From Physcomitrium patens (lineage: Eukaryota; Streptophyta; Bryopsida; Funariales; Funariaceae), in the NCBI RefSeq assembly GCF_000002425.4, contig NC_037264.1, forward strand, positions 11,423,941 to 11,487,940: a DNA stretch of 64,000 bases, read 5' to 3'. Below, one piece after another: positions 61,154 to 64,000 of this stretch. Position 1 is the stretch's first letter. Every line of letters starts with the position of its first letter. The notes beneath the pieces are model-generated. The model searched no databases. It saw only the letters and a program-made list of their open reading frames with translations, and was not told the DNA's origin. Made by a program: the position numbers and the translations under genes.

Positions 61154-63870
61154 CAAATAGGTCACGCGAAGTATCACTTTGTCAGAATTCATTTGACAGG
61201 GATGACATAGCCAACGCCGATCTGACAACGGAATTCCATGCGCCCTCCTCACGGGCTCTCTCTTGATCTCTCTCGATCTCTCTCGATCTCTCCTCTGGTC
61301 CCTTCCTCACCTGTACTGGTACTGGCTGCCACACGGTTATGTACCAAGCAGTGCGGTCACCTGTCACATCCTTCCACCTCCTATGACCGCAGGGGAATTA
61401 TCCAATGCCAGGACAGTCGTGGATCACAGAACGGGGGGTCGATGAACAACACGCGGCAAAGCGAGCAGTTCTTCGATAGATGATATTCAGCACAGTTCCA
61501 TTGCTCCGTTATGTTCAGTCATGCCATGTGGCCACGTCGAGTCTTGCATTAAAAGTAAAGGAAAGGAAAGGAAACAGAGAAAGTAAAGAAAAGAAGGAAG
61601 GAAGGAGAAGGAGATTTATATGTATATGGTGTGTGTGTTTTCCTTTCTCCAAAGAAATGGATAAAGATTACATTTCATGGTGAAACCCTGATATCCTAAG
61701 GGATTGCTGCTTCTGGGTAAATTCCGTTACTACGTGTGCGACATAAATTTTTAGATTGTGAATATTGTAATAGTCAATGCGGAATCAAAGCAGATGGAAT
61801 TACATAAAACACATGTTCCTTTTCACAGTCTTATCTCACATCTAAAATCCATAGTTCGGAATCAAAAATTTGTGTGTGTAATTAAAAAAATGTGTAGAAA
61901 CTGAAAAAGAAAAGTAGAACACTAACTAAACCATCAAAGATTCGGAATAAAACACCGCATTGCAAAAACGTGTGCTAAAGATATATAACTGTAAAAAGAA
62001 TATATCCAAATGATGTGAACATGATGGAATCATAAATAAAAATTAATTGACAGTGAAAAAGCCAAATGGGAACGTTATGTGAACATGGGAAACTGATGAG
62101 GGAACAACAGCACTACCAGAGCCAATCGATCCCTGCCATTTGTCAACCTGGGGATGGCAAGGGCGCTATAATCGGGAACACCATGGTCCGCTGGTTTCCA
62201 CTTCGAGGAGTAAGGAAAGAGACATTAGGCCATTGGCCCTCTCTCTTGTGACGTCATGCATACGCATGCCTTACCTTTTTCAGAGTCTCACGCAGTGAAG
62301 CATTGATGCAATTCTCTAAGCGGCTGATTTCATAATACGAGTTGGCTCCCGGATTTTGGGGGTGATTGAGGGTCGTTGGATCGGGGCAGAGATGGGTTCC
62401 TTCTTAACGACAGAGATGGACACAGTTTTCGTCCTTTTCTGCCACTTATTCTTACTCTTCGTCCGTCGGCACGTGCTTTCGTTTAGTTTTCGTTCGTTCA
62501 TTGTTTCTCTTTTTCTTTTTCTTCTTCGTCTTTCTTCCTCTTTTTTGCTTCTCGTTGATTTGTTTGATTGGAGGTTTTCATCTTCTTTTTAATTTTGTCC
62601 AGTTCTGTGTAGATAATGGACCTTCACTACATCAACAATCTGTCTTGATTGTGGGTACTAAGTGTCTATTTTGCCATGTGTTTCACTTCTGTTATGCACA
62701 GGCTTGGACAGGAACTCATTTTCATGCACCCACCTTCATGAATGGTGGGAGACCATCATGGTTTTGTTAGTTCATTTTTCTTTTCTTAGAGTCAGATTCA
62801 TAAGACCATCAACATTCAATGTGGGTTTTGACTTACATACATATGTATTATTTTAATAATGTGTTTTTACATTTTTTGTTATGATTTTGATTTTGATTTT
62901 TTATGTGTTGAAACCTTGTTGTGTAGCCTTGTTCAAGAAATGCTCAAGTCTCCAATGACTGAATCTTGTTCATTTTTTACTTGAATGCCTACACAAACTA
63001 TTGACTGTGAGCATTACACAAGTTTAATATTTTGATCATGTTAAATTTGTGCAAATAAGTATAACCAGTATTAGTTATCATTTTTTGTAAAGGAAACAGT
63101 ACATGTGGACATATACATGTATGATGACTCAAAATCTTCAAGGGGTTGACCTTACTCTTTAAGATCTGAATATGCACAATCACTATTGTGCACACCGATG
63201 TTCCCAGGCCCACATGGGTAGTTTTCTTACATGGGTTTGTTTCCTTTGTTTCTTTTTTCTTTTTTCTTTTTTCCTGCAATAATAATCAAAATATATTATC
63301 ATTCTTCTTTCTTAGAAGGGAAAACAACTTTGACTTACATACATACATGCTTACATGTTATTCTCTTAATACTTTGGGATTGCTTGAATCTCAATCAATC
63401 AAGAAAAGCACATTGTGGAATTCCTAAAAATTGGGGTAAAAAAAATAAAAAAATAAAACACTAACGACCCATTGGAGTTAACCAAGCAAAACAAACCGAG
63501 ATGGACACCGCAAGAACATCCTTCACACCAGAACAGCCACTATTGGCTCAGTCTGCCCCTGCCAGTTCCCCCATCCACTGACCGGATCTCGCCGCTCGGT
63601 GTGAACGGGTTCAGAGCTCTCCATCCACTCATCAACTCATTCATTCATCTGGTCATTCATCCATCCAAGGTGGATGTGCCAAGTCATGACGACCGTGGCC
63701 GCTGGATAAACATGTGGCCACAAAGCTATCCAGGTAAACAGGAAATTTTCACAGTCCAGTGGAGAAAGGGGGACATGGGAACTTAGAAGTTACCGCGTCT
63801 CTCTCGTTGGAGGCGGTGGGACCAGGCGCTGCCCACCCAGACAGTGAGGAAGAGGGAGGTGAGAGCGAGG
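61154..63870. other. Intergenic region of mixed composition
   Basis: It holds a short GATCTCTCTC tandem repeat at 61,265-61,292, an AGGAAAGGAA-type purine patch at about 61,556-61,610, AT-rich DNA at 61,730-62,080, and T-rich stretches at 62,440-62,600 and 63,230-63,320. Open frames (for example 62,356-62,592 and 62,501-62,770) are Phe/Leu/Ser-rich translations of T-rich DNA. From about 63,470 composition becomes GC-rich, probably the promoter and leader of the gene starting at 63,876. Confidence 0.45.
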
Positions 63871-63875
63871 GAGCT

Positions 63876-64000
63876 ATGGCTATGGCCAAAGCCAGGCTAT
63901 GGGCAAGGCCGATCTTCAGTATCGCTCGGTCTCCCCCTTCCTTCCTGCCCAACCCTGTTGCGCCTCATCTTGCACCCCTCCTTCTTTGCCGCCCCGCCCT
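63876..64000 (+). CDS. 5' end of a gene running off the window, probable organelle-targeting N terminus
   Basis: ATGGCTATGGCC, in good plant start context (GAGCTATGG), opens a frame that stays open to the last base (41 codons plus 2 bases). The peptide begins MAMAKARLWARPIFSIARS and continues rich in Pro, Leu, Ala and Arg with no acidic residue. These are features of mitochondrial or plastid transit peptides. It lies in a CpG-rich island typical of gene starts here. The mature protein is outside the window, so no function can be given. It could also be a leader frame with no protein. Confidence 0.4.
   Translation, partial: MAMAKARLWARPIFSIARSPPSFLPNPVAPHLAPLLLCRPA

Noticed and set aside
61265..61292. 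CRISPR-like direct repeats
   Set aside because: A simple 10-bp head-to-tail repeat without spacers in a plant nuclear context.

Overview
This is a nuclear window from a land plant. Three recognisable intron-rich plant genes (guanylate kinase, an F-box/LRR-15 (SLOMO-type) protein, and the Paf1-complex subunit RTF1/VIP5) have short GT-AG introns of about 80-500 bp and CpG-containing exons. They sit in very AT-rich DNA packed with decayed Ty3/gypsy retroelements. Compact GC-richer genes in AT-rich, retroelement-filled intergenic DNA suggest a bryophyte, most likely a moss, but no diagnostic marker fixes the species.

Positions 1 to about 23,160 are a nest of degenerate Ty3/gypsy elements. One 8.7-kb element (3274-12006) has paired LTRs and remnants of gag, protease, RT, RNase H and integrase in order. 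It is broken by two further insertions: a 2.1-kb piece with TG...CA ends and a near-perfect 5-bp target duplication, and a piece of about 1 kb. It is flanked on the left by a plus-strand gag/LTR piece and on the right by a minus-strand RT-protease-gag piece of a related lineage. A third related copy with LTR and primer-binding site lies at 20,562-23,155. Between them lie a 424-bp tandem duplication and an isolated GC-rich island (about 18,720-20,000). Positions 23,160-29,300 are AT-rich with little recognisable content. A Helitron helicase C-terminal remnant lies at 29,310-29,875.

The gene-bearing part starts at about 29,880. A six-exon guanylate kinase gene is on the minus strand (31,008-32,820) with a long GC-rich upstream leader. 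After an AT-rich gap comes an 18-exon F-box/LRR gene (39,376-47,083, plus strand, 1090 aa predicted). A second, better preserved 5.2-kb chromovirus-like Ty3/gypsy element (49,795-55,015, perfect 5-bp target duplication, chromodomain visible) follows, and ends about 630 bp upstream of the start codon of the seven-exon RTF1 gene (55,642-59,139, plus strand, 642 aa predicted). The right end holds a possible small C2HC zinc-finger exon near 61,000 and the first 41 codons of a gene, with an organelle-targeting-like N terminus, that runs off the window.

The three main genes are unlinked housekeeping or regulatory functions: nucleotide metabolism, ubiquitin-ligase substrate recognition, and transcription elongation. 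Nothing indicates co-regulation. Exon borders were worked out by hand from splice consensus, reading phase and family similarity. No search or alignment program was run.
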